NCBI GenBank assembly: GCA_019414265.1
Contig: DXMJ01000011.1
Coordinates: forward strand, 1 to 59,073
Source: Collinsella sp.
Lineage (GTDB): Bacteria; Actinomycetota; Coriobacteriia; Coriobacteriales; Coriobacteriaceae
Length of the DNA: 59,073 nt
Direction of reading: 5' to 3'
A program made the position numbers and the translations under genes. The notes under the pieces are model-generated. The model was given only the letters and a program-made list of their open reading frames with translations. It did not search any database and was not told the origin of the DNA. Positions 8,541 through 18,057 of the stretch are shown here, one piece after another. Position 1 is the stretch's first letter. Every line of letters starts with the position of its first letter.

Positions 8541-10016
8541 CTATTTCTTATTACGCATCTGCGCTTCCATCTGGCGCAGCAGTTCCATATCGGACTTGGG
8601 GCCGCCCGTACCCAGGCCGCCCATGCCACCCAGACCCATAGCGTCCAAGCCAGGGATATTGGGCATGCGCATCTTCTTGCCCTTCTTGCCCTTCTTGCCC
8701 TTTTTGCCGCCGGCCTGTGCCTGATTGGCCATCGTGCGCATGCGGCCCATCATCTTATTCATCTCGCCCCACTGCTTCATAAGGCTGTTGACCTCGGTGG
8801 GGGTTACGCCGGCTCCCTTGGCAATGCGGGCGCGACGCTGGCCGTTGATGATGGAGGGACGCAGGCGCTCCTCCTTGGTCATCGACATGATGATGGCCTC
8901 GTTCTTATCGAAGATGCCCTCGTCCAAGTTGCCGCCCATCTGGTTGAGCGCGCGCTGGCCGCCGGGAAGCATACCCAGAATGCCCTTCATGCCGCCCATC
9001 TTCTTGACGGCCTTCATCTGGTCGAGCATGTCGTTCATGGTGAAGCCCTCACGCAGCATACGCTCGGCAGCCTCAAGCTGCTCTGCATCGGCTGCCTCCT
9101 GGGCCTTCTCGATGATGCCGACAACATCGCCCATGCCCAAGATGCGCTTGGCCATGCGATCGGGATAGAACGGCTCAAGCGAATCGGGTTTCTCGCCCAT
9201 GCTCACAAACTTGATGGGCTTGCCGGTCACCTGACGCACCGAAAGTGCGCCACCGCCACGGGCGTCACCGTCGAGCTTGGAGATAATCACGCCGTCAAAG
9301 TCGGTGCGCTCGGCGAAGGTCGAGACGACGTTGACGATATCCTGGCCGGTCATGGCGTCGACGACCATCAGCACCTGGTCGGGCTTGACGGCCTTCTTGA
9401 TGTCGACGGCCTCCTGCATCATCTGCTCGTCGATCTGCAGACGACCGGCGGTATCGACGATGACCACGTCACGCAGGTGGTCGACGGCCTCCTGGATGGC
9501 GCCCTTTGCGATGTCGATCGGGTGCGCTCCGTCACCGCGGAAGACCGGCACGCCGATCTCGCCACCGAGCGTGGCCAGCTGGTCGGCAGCGGCGGGACGG
9601 TAGACGTCGCACGCGGCGAGCAGCGGAGAGCGGCCCTGCTTCTTGAGCAGGTAGGCCAGTTTCACGGCCGCCGTGGTCTTACCGGAGCCCTGCAGGCCCA
9701 CGAGCATGATGACATTGGGAATGCGGTTGCTAAAGACGAGTTTGCTCTCGGTTGAGCCGAGCATCTCGGTGAGCTCGTCGAGCACGATCTTGACGACGTT
9801 TTGCGCCGGCGACAGCGACTCCATGACCTCGGCGGTCATGCAGCGCTCCTTGGTCTTGGCAACGAACTCCTTGACGACCTTAAAGTTAACGTCGGCCTCG
9901 AGCAGCGCCATGCGAATGTCGCGCATGGCCGAAGTAATATCGGCCTCGGTCAGCTTACCCTTGCCGCGCAGGCGGTCAAATGTGTCGTTGAGGCGATCGC
10001 TCAGAGAATCAAACAC
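8541..10016 (-). CDS. ffh: Signal recognition particle protein Ffh (SRP54)
   Basis: SRP GTPase of 491 residues that binds the signal peptides of nascent membrane proteins and docks with FtsY. The order is: N domain; G domain with GLQGSGKTT (107-115), DTAGR and TKLDGDARGG-type motifs (SKLDGDARGGGALS); and a Met-rich M domain. The C-terminus carries a Lys/Gly run (GGKKGKKGKKGKK) and a Met/Gly-rich end. The start is GTG at 10016 with AAGGAG upstream. It lies just 10 bases after ftsY, at the end of the rnc-smc-ftsY-ffh series. Confidence 0.97.
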   Translation of the reverse strand: MFDSLSDRLNDTFDRLRGKGKLTEADITSAMRDIRMALLEADVNFKVVKEFVAKTKERCMTAEVMESLSPAQNVVKIVLDELTEMLGSTESKLVFSNRIPNVIMLVGLQGSGKTTAAVKLAYLLKKQGRSPLLAACDVYRPAAADQLATLGGEIGVPVFRGDGAHPIDIAKGAIQEAVDHLRDVVIVDTAGRLQIDEQMMQEAVDIKKAVKPDQVLMVVDAMTGQDIVNVVSTFAERTDFDGVIISKLDGDARGGGALSVRQVTGKPIKFVSMGEKPDSLEPFYPDRMAKRILGMGDVVGIIEKAQEAADAEQLEAAERMLREGFTMNDMLDQMKAVKKMGGMKGILGMLPGGQRALNQMGGNLDEGIFDKNEAIIMSMTKEERLRPSIINGQRRARIAKGAGVTPTEVNSLMKQWGEMNKMMGRMRTMANQAQAGGKKGKKGKKGKKMRMPNIPGLDAMGLGGMGGLGTGGPKSDMELLRQMEAQMRNKK

Positions 10017-10026
10017 TAGTCACTCC

Positions 10027-10944
10027 TTAGTTGGACTCGCCCACCAGGGCGCGGCAGAAATCTTTGGCGTTAAACTCCTGCAGGTCATCGACCTGCTCGC
10101 CCACGCCGATGCGCAGGATCGGGAGCTTGAGCTTCTCGGCCACGGCCATGGCGATACCGCCCTTAGCCGTACCGTCGAGCTTAGTCATGATAATACCGTC
10201 CAGGCCCAGCGCCTCGTTAAACTCGAGCGCCTGGTTCAGACCGTTCTGACCAGTGGCGGCATCGATCACAAGCACGACCGAGACGGGCATGGGGCCGGCG
10301 GCCATATTGGCGGCGCGCTTACGCGTCACGTTGACCACCTTGGCAAGCTCGCGCATGAGCTCGGGGCTCGTGTGCAGACGGCCGGCGGTATCGATGAGCA
10401 CGAGGTCGCTGCCGCGCTTATCGGCCTCGTCGAGCACGTCATAGCACACGCTCGCCGGATCGGAGCCGCGATCACGCTTGATAACCGGTACGCCGGCACG
10501 CTGGCCCCACACATCGAGCTGCTCGATGGCGGCGGCGCGGAAGGTGTCGGCCGAACCGATCACCACGTTCTTGCCGCGGGCGGCCATAGCGCTTGCAATC
10601 TTGCCGACCGTGGTGGTCTTGCCGGCACCGTTAATACCGACAAACAGCACACAGCTCGGCGTATCGGAAAACGGATCGCGCTCAACAGGCACAAAATGGC
10701 CCTCGAGCTGCTCGGCCAGGGCGCGGCGAAGCTGCGGGGCGGTCTTGAGGTTCTTCTTGGCCGCGGCGTCGCGCAGGTCATCGGAGACCTGAATGGCGAC
10801 CTCGGCACCCATGTCACCCATAACGAGGGTGTCCTCAAGATCCTCCCAAAAATCCTCGTCGACCTCGCCGCCAAAGTAAAAGACCTCGTTGAGGGCCTCG
10901 CGGCTGCGCTCAAGTCCGCGCGAGAGTGCGTCAAAGAATCCCAT
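10027..10944 (-). CDS. ftsY: Signal recognition particle receptor FtsY
   Basis: SRP receptor GTPase of 305 residues. The NG domain shows GINGAGKTT (103-111), LIDTAGRLHT and TKLDGTAKGG. The acidic N-terminal A domain of the E. coli protein is essentially absent, as is common in Gram-positive lineages. Membrane contact would then depend on the short N-terminal helix (MGFFDALSRGLERSREAL). The start ATG overlaps the smc stop codon (TAATG), so the two are translationally coupled. Confidence 0.96.
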   Translation of the reverse strand: MGFFDALSRGLERSREALNEVFYFGGEVDEDFWEDLEDTLVMGDMGAEVAIQVSDDLRDAAAKKNLKTAPQLRRALAEQLEGHFVPVERDPFSDTPSCVLFVGINGAGKTTTVGKIASAMAARGKNVVIGSADTFRAAAIEQLDVWGQRAGVPVIKRDRGSDPASVCYDVLDEADKRGSDLVLIDTAGRLHTSPELMRELAKVVNVTRKRAANMAAGPMPVSVVLVIDAATGQNGLNQALEFNEALGLDGIIMTKLDGTAKGGIAMAVAEKLKLPILRIGVGEQVDDLQEFNAKDFCRALVGESN

Positions 10945-13900
10945 TATGCATTCACGACCTTTCCGGTTTCGCGATCGAGTTTTTGCGAGACGACGCGACT
11001 GACGCCATCGGCTTGCATCGAGACGCCGTAGAGAACGTCAGCATCCTCCATAGTACGGCGCTGATGCGAGATTACCAAGAGCTGCGTATCGGAACGCAGC
11101 ACATCGAGGGCGCCGATGAGCTTGGACAGGTTGGCGTCGTCGAGCGCAGCCTCGACCTCGTCCAGCACATAGAACGGCACTGTGCGCGTACGGTACACGG
11201 CAAAGAGCAGGGCAAGCGCCGTCAGGCTCTTCTCGCCACCCGACATGAGCATCATCTTGGTGATGCGCTTGCCGCGCGGCTGCGCCACGACCTCAATGCC
11301 CGTCTCGGCCGGATGCTCAGGATCGGTCATTTCAAGGTGACCCTGACCGCCCGGGAAAAGCATGGCGAAGATCTCGCGGAAATTCGCATCAACCTTCTCA
11401 AACGTCACCAGGAACGCCTTGCGCATCTTGCGATCGATTGCCACGGTGATCTTGGTGAGCGCCTTGCGCGCGCTCTCAAGATCGGCCAGCTGCTCCTCGA
11501 TGTAATCGGCGCGGCGCTTGAGCTGCTCGTACTCCTCCATGGCGACCTGGTTCACAGGACCCAGGTTGTTGATCTGGCGCACGAGTTGGTTAAGCTCGCG
11601 CTCGGCGGCGTCGCGATCGGTGGGTGCCGGCAGCATGAGCGCTTCCTCAAGCACCGTGGTACCGTCGGCAGTGATGGCCTTAATGGCAGCCTCGACCTGC
11701 ACCTCGAGCTTGCCGCGCGCCACCTTGAACTCATTTTGCGTCGTGGCGGCAACATCGACCCTCTCTTTGGCGCGGGCGACCTCGGCCTTGGCGTCCTCGA
11801 TGGTCTTCTTAAGCGAAGCCGAGTCCGCCTCCTCAAGCGATGCCTGATCGCGCAGGCGCGCAGCCCAGTCCGAGGCGCGCTCCAACAGGGCAGAATAGCG
11901 CTCATGCATGGGATCGACGCGAAGGCGCAGCAGCTCGAGCGAGCGTGAGGCCTGACGCGTCCCGCGGATACGACGGTCGATACCCTCCAGGCGATGCTCA
12001 AGATCGGGCACGCGGCCCTTCAGCGAACGCAGGCGCTCGCTCGTCTGAGCCAGGCGCACCTTAGCGTCGGCGAGCTTACCGGCGGCCTCGGAGTCATCGC
12101 GCCGAACGCGATCGAGCTCGTCGTTGGCCTCGGCAATCTGGAGACCTAAGTCACTCGCCTGCGCACGGGCCTCGTCACGTGAACGGGTAAGTTCATCCAC
12201 GCGCGGACGTGCGGCACGCACGGCCTCGGCAGCCTGCTCGCGGCGCTTGGAAATCCGTACCCGCTCGACCTCGGCATTGTTGGCACTCTGCTCCAGGCGG
12301 CCGATCTCGGACAGCAGGGAGCGACGCTCGCCCTCAAGGCGGGCAATCTCGCCGGCAGCATCGCCCTCGGCAGCATGGGCCTCTTCAACGGCAGTGTTGG
12401 CCTCGACGACCTGATCCGAAACATGCTCAAACACGGCAGCGAGATCGGGCTCCAGGCCTTCCAGCTCGCGGATACGACGTTTACGCTCCAAGGCACCCGA
12501 AGCCTCGCCGGCATCAAGCCCCACGCGAACCAGGCCGCCGCAAGCAACGCGGGCACCATCGGGCGTCACGTAGGTCACACCGTCAACGACGGGCGCGGCC
12601 AGCGCGGTGGCCAAATCATCGACCACGTAATAGCCGCCGAGCAGTGCCTCGACAACCGGACCATAACCGGCGCGCACGGACAGGCGGTCAACAAGACGGG
12701 TACCGGCGGCACCCTCGGCGGCCGCAGAGCCACTCACGCCGCGCGCCACCAGCAGCGCCTCGCCCGAGGCCTTCTTCTGATCCAGGGCAGCGCGACCGGC
12801 GCGCTCAAGCGTAGCGGCGTCATCAAACAAAAGAGCATCAATATCGCCGGCAAGCAGCTGCTCGACCAAGCCCTCGAGCTCACGCGGTGCCTCGAGCACA
12901 TCGCCCAGACGGCCCGAAACATCGTCGCCCAGCGCGCCCACCAGGCGGCTTACGAGCGGCGAGCTGTCGGCCATGCGAGCATCGAGCTTCTTTTGGCTCG
13001 CGAGCTCTGAGCGAACCTCGGACAGCTTGTTGCGTGCCTCGCCCTCGCGATTACGCAAGTCCTTCAACGCCGCACGGGCGACCTCGGTGGCCTCGCGCGC
13101 ATCGTTCTGGGCCTGACGAGCCGCCTCAAGGGCGCTCTCAAGCTCCTCAGCACGGTCGCGGCGGCTATCAAGCGATGCTGTGACCTCCTCGAGCTGTTCA
13201 TCAATCTGCTCCAGGCGCGAGGCGTACATGTTGTCCTCGACCTCGGCGTTGCTCAGCGAATCCTTCACCTTGGCGAGCTCGAGCGCGGCGTTATCGGCCA
13301 CACGCTGCACATCACGCTGCTCGCGCGTGAGCTGCGAAATCTGATTGTCGAGCGCAACGCGACGCTCGTGGAGCTGGGCGGCGGCAGGGCCGGCGGCGTC
13401 GACGTCCTCCTGGGCCTGCATATGCGCGCCGGTCACTTCCTCAAGCTGGGCACGCGCATCCTCGAGCTCCTCGACTACGCGACGGCGCTGATGCTCGGAG
13501 CTCGAGATCTGGCCGCGCATGTCGGACAGGCGCGACACCATGTTGTGGCCCTTTTCCTCGAGCAGGCGCATGTCGGAATTAATGCGGCCGACCACATCTT
13601 GCATATGGCGGCGCTGCTCGCCCAAGTCGCCCACAAACAGGCCCTTTTCTTCGAGCATGACCTGGAGCTTCTCGAGCTCGCGCTCTTTCTCACCCAGACG
13701 GTACTGCGCAAGCTCCAGCTCGGCGGCGCCCTCCTTAGAGCGGCTCTCCAGGTCGTTCCACTGCGACTGCAGCGAACGAAGCTCGTCGACGGCCAGCATC
13801 TGCGTAAGCTCGTTCGCGCGCGAGGACAGCTCTTTGTACTTGCGCGCGCGATCGACCTGACGCTCCAGCGGCCGCAGCTGACGGGCGATCTCCTTATTGA

Positions 13901-14480
13901 TGTCGCGGGCACGGGTTAGATGCTCGTCCATCGACTTGATCTTTTTGAGCGCACGCTCCTTGCGGCGCTTGTGCTTGGAGATGCCGGCAGCCTCCTCAAT
14001 AAGGGCACGGCGCTCCTCGGGGCGGCTCTGCAAAATGGCATCGAGCTTGCCCTGGCTGATGATGGAATGCGTATCCTTGCCCAGTCCCGAGTCGTGAAGG
14101 ATGTCCTGAATGTCCATCAGGCGGCACGGGCTCGAGTTGATGAGGTACTCACTTTCGCCCGAGCGGTACATGCGGCGGGTGATAGCCACCTCGTCAAAGT
14201 CGACAGGCAGCATATGGTCCGAGTTATCGAGCACCAGCGTGACCTCGGCGACACCCACCGGCTTACGCGCCGACGAGCCCGAGAAGATGACGTCCTCCAT
14301 GGCCTGGCCGCGCAGCTGCTTGGCGCTCTGCTCGCCCAGGACCCACAGAATCGAGTCAGAGATGTTCGATTTTCCCGAGCCGTTGGGACCGACGATGACG
14401 GTCAGGCCCGGCTCAAACGTCATATGGGCGCGGTCGGCAAACGACTTGAACCCTTTGAGCGTGAGGGACTTGAGATACAC
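10944..14480 (-). CDS. smc: Chromosome segregation protein SMC
   Basis: A 1,178-residue SMC ATPase that organises and segregates chromosomes as a dimer with ScpA/ScpB. The N-terminal head holds GPNGSGKS (31-38). Two long coiled coils surround a hinge domain near the middle (SPLVSRLVGALGDDVSGRLGDVL and following). The C-terminal head carries the ABC signature LMSGGEKSLTALALL and Walker B FYVLDEVEAALDDAN. The start is GTG at 14480 with GAGGAACC before it, 10 bases after rnc. Length is normal. Confidence 0.97.
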   Translation of the reverse strand: MYLKSLTLKGFKSFADRAHMTFEPGLTVIVGPNGSGKSNISDSILWVLGEQSAKQLRGQAMEDVIFSGSSARKPVGVAEVTLVLDNSDHMLPVDFDEVAITRRMYRSGESEYLINSSPCRLMDIQDILHDSGLGKDTHSIISQGKLDAILQSRPEERRALIEEAAGISKHKRRKERALKKIKSMDEHLTRARDINKEIARQLRPLERQVDRARKYKELSSRANELTQMLAVDELRSLQSQWNDLESRSKEGAAELELAQYRLGEKERELEKLQVMLEEKGLFVGDLGEQRRHMQDVVGRINSDMRLLEEKGHNMVSRLSDMRGQISSSEHQRRRVVEELEDARAQLEEVTGAHMQAQEDVDAAGPAAAQLHERRVALDNQISQLTREQRDVQRVADNAALELAKVKDSLSNAEVEDNMYASRLEQIDEQLEEVTASLDSRRDRAEELESALEAARQAQNDAREATEVARAALKDLRNREGEARNKLSEVRSELASQKKLDARMADSSPLVSRLVGALGDDVSGRLGDVLEAPRELEGLVEQLLAGDIDALLFDDAATLERAGRAALDQKKASGEALLVARGVSGSAAAEGAAGTRLVDRLSVRAGYGPVVEALLGGYYVVDDLATALAAPVVDGVTYVTPDGARVACGGLVRVGLDAGEASGALERKRRIRELEGLEPDLAAVFEHVSDQVVEANTAVEEAHAAEGDAAGEIARLEGERRSLLSEIGRLEQSANNAEVERVRISKRREQAAEAVRAARPRVDELTRSRDEARAQASDLGLQIAEANDELDRVRRDDSEAAGKLADAKVRLAQTSERLRSLKGRVPDLEHRLEGIDRRIRGTRQASRSLELLRLRVDPMHERYSALLERASDWAARLRDQASLEEADSASLKKTIEDAKAEVARAKERVDVAATTQNEFKVARGKLEVQVEAAIKAITADGTTVLEEALMLPAPTDRDAAERELNQLVRQINNLGPVNQVAMEEYEQLKRRADYIEEQLADLESARKALTKITVAIDRKMRKAFLVTFEKVDANFREIFAMLFPGGQGHLEMTDPEHPAETGIEVVAQPRGKRITKMMLMSGGEKSLTALALLFAVYRTRTVPFYVLDEVEAALDDANLSKLIGALDVLRSDTQLLVISHQRRTMEDADVLYGVSMQADGVSRVVSQKLDRETGKVVNA

Positions 14481-14490
14481 GGTTCCTCGC

Positions 14491-15216
14491 TTAAACAGGC
14501 TTCTTGTTGAGAATCACGCCGTTGGTGGTGTAGCCCATGCGGTCAAGTGCCTCGAGTGCAGCGGCTCCCTCGGCTTCCTTCTTTGAGGAGCCGGAGCCGC
14601 GACCCTGGCGAATACCATCGATCAACACCACGGCGGTAAAGGTGGGCGCATGCGCAGGGCCCTCGGAGCCGACCAGCTTGTACGCGGGAGGCTCGTGGCC
14701 GTCGGCCTGCACGCACTCCTGCAAATACGACTTGGGGTTCGCAGGGTGCTCGGCACGCTCGGATGCCAAATGTGGCTTAAGCGTACGGTGGATAAACTCC
14801 GCCGCGGCATCCCAGCCGGCGTCCAGATACAGCGCGCCCACGAGCGACTCGTAGACGTTCTCGAGCGCCGAGTGCAGGCCGCGCGCGCCGGTACCGGTCT
14901 CGGAGGCACCAAAGATGATGATGTCATCGATACCCAGCTCGTGCGACACCTCGGACAGCGTGGCGCCCGAGACAAGGGACACCTTCAGGCGCGTGAGCTT
15001 GCCCTCGTCAAACTCCGGATAGGACACAAACAGGGAGCGTGCGACAACGGCGCCCAAAATGGAATCACCCAAGAACTCAAGGCGCTCGTAGCTTGCCGAG
15101 ACTGGCTGGCCTTCGACGGCCGAAGGATGCGTAAGGGCCGCGCGCAGCAGCACCTTGTCATTGAACTCGTGGCCCAGAATCTCCTGGGCGCGCGTAAGTC
15201 GTTCGGATAAAGCCAA
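14491..15216 (-). CDS. rnc: Ribonuclease III
   Basis: Double-stranded RNA endonuclease of 241 residues for rRNA and mRNA processing. The RNase III signature ERLEFLGDS is at 44-52, and further catalytic acidic residues lie in the ENVYESLVGALYLD segment. A C-terminal dsRNA-binding domain begins near residue 157 (NPKSYLQECVQ) and ends GSGSSKKEAEGAAALEALD. Initiation is by TTG at 15216: GGGAGG, which overlaps the end of acpP, stands 8 bases upstream, and no better codon exists. Confidence 0.95.
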   Translation of the reverse strand: MALSERLTRAQEILGHEFNDKVLLRAALTHPSAVEGQPVSASYERLEFLGDSILGAVVARSLFVSYPEFDEGKLTRLKVSLVSGATLSEVSHELGIDDIIIFGASETGTGARGLHSALENVYESLVGALYLDAGWDAAAEFIHRTLKPHLASERAEHPANPKSYLQECVQADGHEPPAYKLVGSEGPAHAPTFTAVVLIDGIRQGRGSGSSKKEAEGAAALEALDRMGYTTNGVILNKKPV

Positions 15217-15219
15217 GAC

Positions 15220-15462
15220 CTAAGCCTCCCTGGCGTTTTCGATCGCGTCGACGGCGTCGGCGACAGAGTTGAGCGAGAGCAGGGTCTCGTCATCGATCTC
15301 GAGATTGAACTCGTCCTCGATAGCCGTAACCAGTTGCAGGCGCTCGAGCGAGTTGGCATCGAGGTCGTCAAAGGTGGTCTCATCGCTAATTTCGGCAACA
15401 TCGACGCCCAGAACGTCAGCAGCGACCTCGGCGATCTTGTCGAAGATTTCGGAGCGGTCCAT
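15220..15462 (-). CDS. acpP: Acyl carrier protein
   Basis: An 80-residue acidic carrier for fatty acid synthesis. The phosphopantetheine attachment Ser is residue 38 in DANSLERLQL, where most homologues have DSLD. The start ATG at 15462 has GAGGAAG at a good distance. The frame is open much further upstream, but that extension has no family match. It lies between plsX and rnc, and its 3' end supplies the ribosome site for rnc. The surrounding gene order (plsX, acpP, rnc, smc) is conserved in many Gram-positive bacteria. Confidence 0.93.
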   Translation of the reverse strand: MDRSEIFDKIAEVAADVLGVDVAEISDETTFDDLDANSLERLQLVTAIEDEFNLEIDDETLLSLNSVADAVDAIENAREA

Positions 15463-15586
15463 AGCGCTTCCTCTCATAGTGCATGAATACCAAAAGAATG
15501 GTACCGCCCGGGCGGTACCAAGACACGGTTCTGATTCTACCCCACGAAGCAGGCCGCGAGGCACATAACAGCGCTCTAACTCGCTC

Positions 15587-16606
15587 TTACAAAACGATGC
15601 CGTCCATGGAGTTGGCGACGTTCTCGACCAGCCCCGCGCGCACGGCTTCGGCCGCCGCAAGCGTACCGTTTTTAACAGCCTCGACCGAGGTGGCGCCATG
15701 GCCGATCAGGACCACGCCACGCAGGCCCAAAAGAATCGCGCCGCCCTTGGCATCACCAGAGAGCTTGGCCTTAATCTCGCGCATCTGCTTTTTGATGAGC
15801 AGCGCGGCGATCTTGGTGCCGAGCGAGGCCATAAAGGCGCCCTTGAGCTCCTGTAGCAAAAACTTGGCAGCGCCCTCGGTAGCCTTGAGAGCGATATTGC
15901 CCGACATGCCGTCGGCAACAACGACATCGAAATTGCCCGAGGTGAGGTCGGTGCCTTCGCAGTTGCCCACAAAGCCGGGAACGGCGGCTTTCATGGCCGG
16001 GAAGCAGGCCTTGGTAAAGTTGGAACCCTTCTCATCCTCGGTGCCATTGGCAAGCAGGCCCACGCGAGGATGCTCGATGCCCAGGACAACGCGGGCATAG
16101 GCGCTACCCATCTGGGCAAAACGCACCATGTCGTCGACCTCGACATCGGGGTTGGCGCCCATATCGCACAGCACCGTCAGACCGCCGGCGCGATTGGGCA
16201 GCGCATTGGTCAGACAAGGGCGCACCGGCTGCTTCTTGCCTTCGGCCATATATCTAAACGGTGTGACGTAGGCGGTCGCGGCAGCTGTCATGGCGCCGGT
16301 CGAGCCAGCGGAGAAGAACGCGTCCGCATTTCCCTTCTTGATGGCGCGGCACGACAGCACGATCGACGATTTACGCTTGGTCATCACGGCGCGAATGGGA
16401 TCGTCATTCATGGCGATAACGTCGGGTGCCTCAAGGGCCTCAACACGTGCATGGGAAGCAGCAAAGGGATTGACGATTTCGGCGGGGCCAGCTGCCAAAA
16501 CCTCGATATCGGGATCGGCGGCAAGCGCAGCCTCGATACCATCGAGAACAACCTGAGGTTTCTCGTCTCCGCCCACAACGTCTACACAAACGCGAACGTT
16601 ACTCAT
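15587..16606 (-). CDS. plsX: Phosphate acyltransferase PlsX
   Basis: PlsX converts acyl-ACP and phosphate to acyl-phosphate, the first step of phosphatidic acid synthesis in bacteria that use PlsY. The N-terminal motif reads DVVGGDEKPQVVLDG rather than the common DAMGGD. Further family segments are SAGSTGAMTA, GANPDVEVDDMVRFAQMG and GNIALKATEGAAKFL. The start at 16606 (MSNVRVC) has AAGGAG 7 bases upstream; the ATG six bases earlier is too close to it. It sits downstream of rpmF behind an internal terminator-like hairpin. Confidence 0.93.
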   Translation of the reverse strand: MSNVRVCVDVVGGDEKPQVVLDGIEAALAADPDIEVLAAGPAEIVNPFAASHARVEALEAPDVIAMNDDPIRAVMTKRKSSIVLSCRAIKKGNADAFFSAGSTGAMTAAATAYVTPFRYMAEGKKQPVRPCLTNALPNRAGGLTVLCDMGANPDVEVDDMVRFAQMGSAYARVVLGIEHPRVGLLANGTEDEKGSNFTKACFPAMKAAVPGFVGNCEGTDLTSGNFDVVVADGMSGNIALKATEGAAKFLLQELKGAFMASLGTKIAALLIKKQMREIKAKLSGDAKGGAILLGLRGVVLIGHGATSVEAVKNGTLAAAEAVRAGLVENVANSMDGIVL

Positions 16607-16623
16607 ATACATGCTCCTTATAC

Positions 16624-16653
16624 AAAAATGGCCGACTCATTGAGCCGGCCATT
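16624..16653 (-). terminator. Terminator-like hairpin between rpmF and plsX
   Basis: Arms AATGGCCG (16627-16634) and CGGCCATT (16646-16653) form a hairpin whose inner CTCA/TGAG can also pair. On the minus strand it runs into TTTTTG just before the plsX ribosome site. It should partly uncouple plsX-acpP from rpmF transcription. Confidence 0.7.
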
Positions 16654-16693
16654 GTGGTTCCATTTGGAACGGCATCGCATCCAGAGTATAGCG

Positions 16694-16873
16694 TTACTCG
16701 GTAACGATAACCTCACGGTCCTTATAGAAACCGCAGCTGGGGCACACGTGGTGCGGAAGCTTGACAGCGCCGCAACGGGGGCACGTGGACTGAGCCGCAG
16801 CCGAGATCTTCATGTTGGCGGAACGACGGGTGTGAGTGCGGATACGACCCTGCTTTTGTTTAGGTACGGGCAT
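16694..16873 (-). CDS. rpmF: 50S ribosomal protein L32
   Basis: A 59-residue basic protein beginning MPVPKQKQGRIRTHTRRS. It has the zinc ribbon CPRCGAVKLPHHVCPSCG typical of the Zn-binding form of L32 and ends GFYKDREVIVTE. AAGGAAGG lies upstream of the ATG. It follows the DUF177 gene, a pairing conserved across bacteria. Confidence 0.95.
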   Translation of the reverse strand: MPVPKQKQGRIRTHTRRSANMKISAAAQSTCPRCGAVKLPHHVCPSCGFYKDREVIVTE

Positions 16874-16937
16874 AGTGACCTTCCTTATGAACTATCCAGT
16901 GTGGCGATTACGCGCAAGTAGCGATACTACCACAGTT

Positions 16938-17492
16938 TTACTCATCGAGCTTGAGATTCTTCAATGCTGCAAATGGATTTTCCGTGGCAGCGGCCCATTC
17001 TGCCTCTGCCTGGGCGGCGCAATCGCATTGCTCGACGTTGAGATTACAACCGCAAGTGGGGCACAGACCGCGGCAATCGGGCTTGCACAGAACGACAAAC
17101 GGCGTGTCCATGACGACCGCGTCGTTGATGGGCTCACCCAAATCGACGATGCGGTCCTCACCCAGGAGCTCGTAGCCGTCCTCGTAGGCCTCGGGATCCT
17201 CGGGCTCCTCAAAGAGGTAGAACTCCTCGATCTCGCCGGCGATATCAAACGAAGCGGGCTCCAGGCAACGGTCGCACTCGCCAGTGGCGTGCGCGCGGAC
17301 CATGCCCGTGAGCAAGACACCGGTACCGGCATTGGTAAAGACAACGTCGTAGTCGATGCCGTCCTGTAGCTGGTACTCCTTCTCGCCCACCATGTAGGTG
17401 GCGACATCGACCTTACCGGTCAGCGGATACGAATCACCAGGAAACTCGAGCTGCTCGGAAAGATCGACGGTAACGCTCGGGAACTCAGCCAT
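16938..17492 (-). CDS. DUF177 (YceD-like) protein
   Basis: A 184-residue acidic protein starting MAEFPSVTVDLSEQLEFPG. It has the DUF177 Cys motifs: GECDRCLEPASFDI in the middle and CKPDCRGLCPTCGCNLN towards the end. The family is linked to rRNA and L32-related processes and is almost always encoded next to rpmF, as here. Start and upstream stop overlap as TAATG, so translation is coupled to the preceding coiled-coil gene. Confidence 0.9.
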   Translation of the reverse strand: MAEFPSVTVDLSEQLEFPGDSYPLTGKVDVATYMVGEKEYQLQDGIDYDVVFTNAGTGVLLTGMVRAHATGECDRCLEPASFDIAGEIEEFYLFEEPEDPEAYEDGYELLGEDRIVDLGEPINDAVVMDTPFVVLCKPDCRGLCPTCGCNLNVEQCDCAAQAEAEWAAATENPFAALKNLKLDE

Positions 17493-17989
17493 TACCACTG
17501 ACCATTCTGTTGGGCGGCACCCTCGTTGAGCTGCTGACGGCAACGGGTAACGGTGCCGGTCAGGCTCTTGAGGTTCTCCTCCAGGTGCGTAAAGACCTGC
17601 TCTGCGTAGTCCTCGGCAGCATAACGCGTCTCGCGCTCGTACTGCTGGGCACGATCACGGATGTCGTCGGCCTGCTGCTGCGCTAAGCGGACGATCTCCT
17701 GCTCACCGGCAATGGTGAGGGCCTGCTGCTGAGCGTCGGCGATGATGGAATCGGCCTGGGCGGCGGCGGAAGCCATAAGCTCCTCGCGCTCCTTAAGGAT
17801 ACGGCGGGACTTCTGCCACTCCTCGGGATAGCTCATGCGGATCTCGTCGAGGATGTTGAAGAACACGTCGGCGTCGATGACCTTGAACTGAGCGTTCTTG
17901 CCGAAAGGCGGCTTGGCTTCCTCGATCAGCCCTTCGAGCTCATCGACCAAGCTGACGATCCTATCGCCAGGAAAATTCTCGCCCGGCAT
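17492..17989 (-). CDS. Coiled-coil protein of unknown function, ATP synthase b-subunit/DivIVA-like
   Basis: A 165-residue protein with no recognised enzymatic motif. Residues about 20-50 are compact (IVSLVDELEGLIEEAKPPFG, then DADVFFNILDEIRMSYPEEW). From about 55 on it is a long, Gln/Ala/Glu-rich helix likely to form a coiled coil. The start at 17989 (MPGENFPG) has AAAGGAG 5 bases upstream. Its position between coaD and DUF177-rpmF is typical of Gram-positive genomes, where the neighbour is often annotated as ATPase or DivIVA-like. A cell-envelope or division-related scaffold role is only a guess. Confidence 0.8.
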   Translation of the reverse strand: MPGENFPGDRIVSLVDELEGLIEEAKPPFGKNAQFKVIDADVFFNILDEIRMSYPEEWQKSRRILKEREELMASAAAQADSIIADAQQQALTIAGEQEIVRLAQQQADDIRDRAQQYERETRYAAEDYAEQVFTHLEENLKSLTGTVTRCRQQLNEGAAQQNGQW

Positions 17990-18057
17990 CCGGTCTCCTT
18001 TCATAGGTAACATATCATCGTGCTAGTTTACCACATGCCACCAGGCAATAAAAAACG

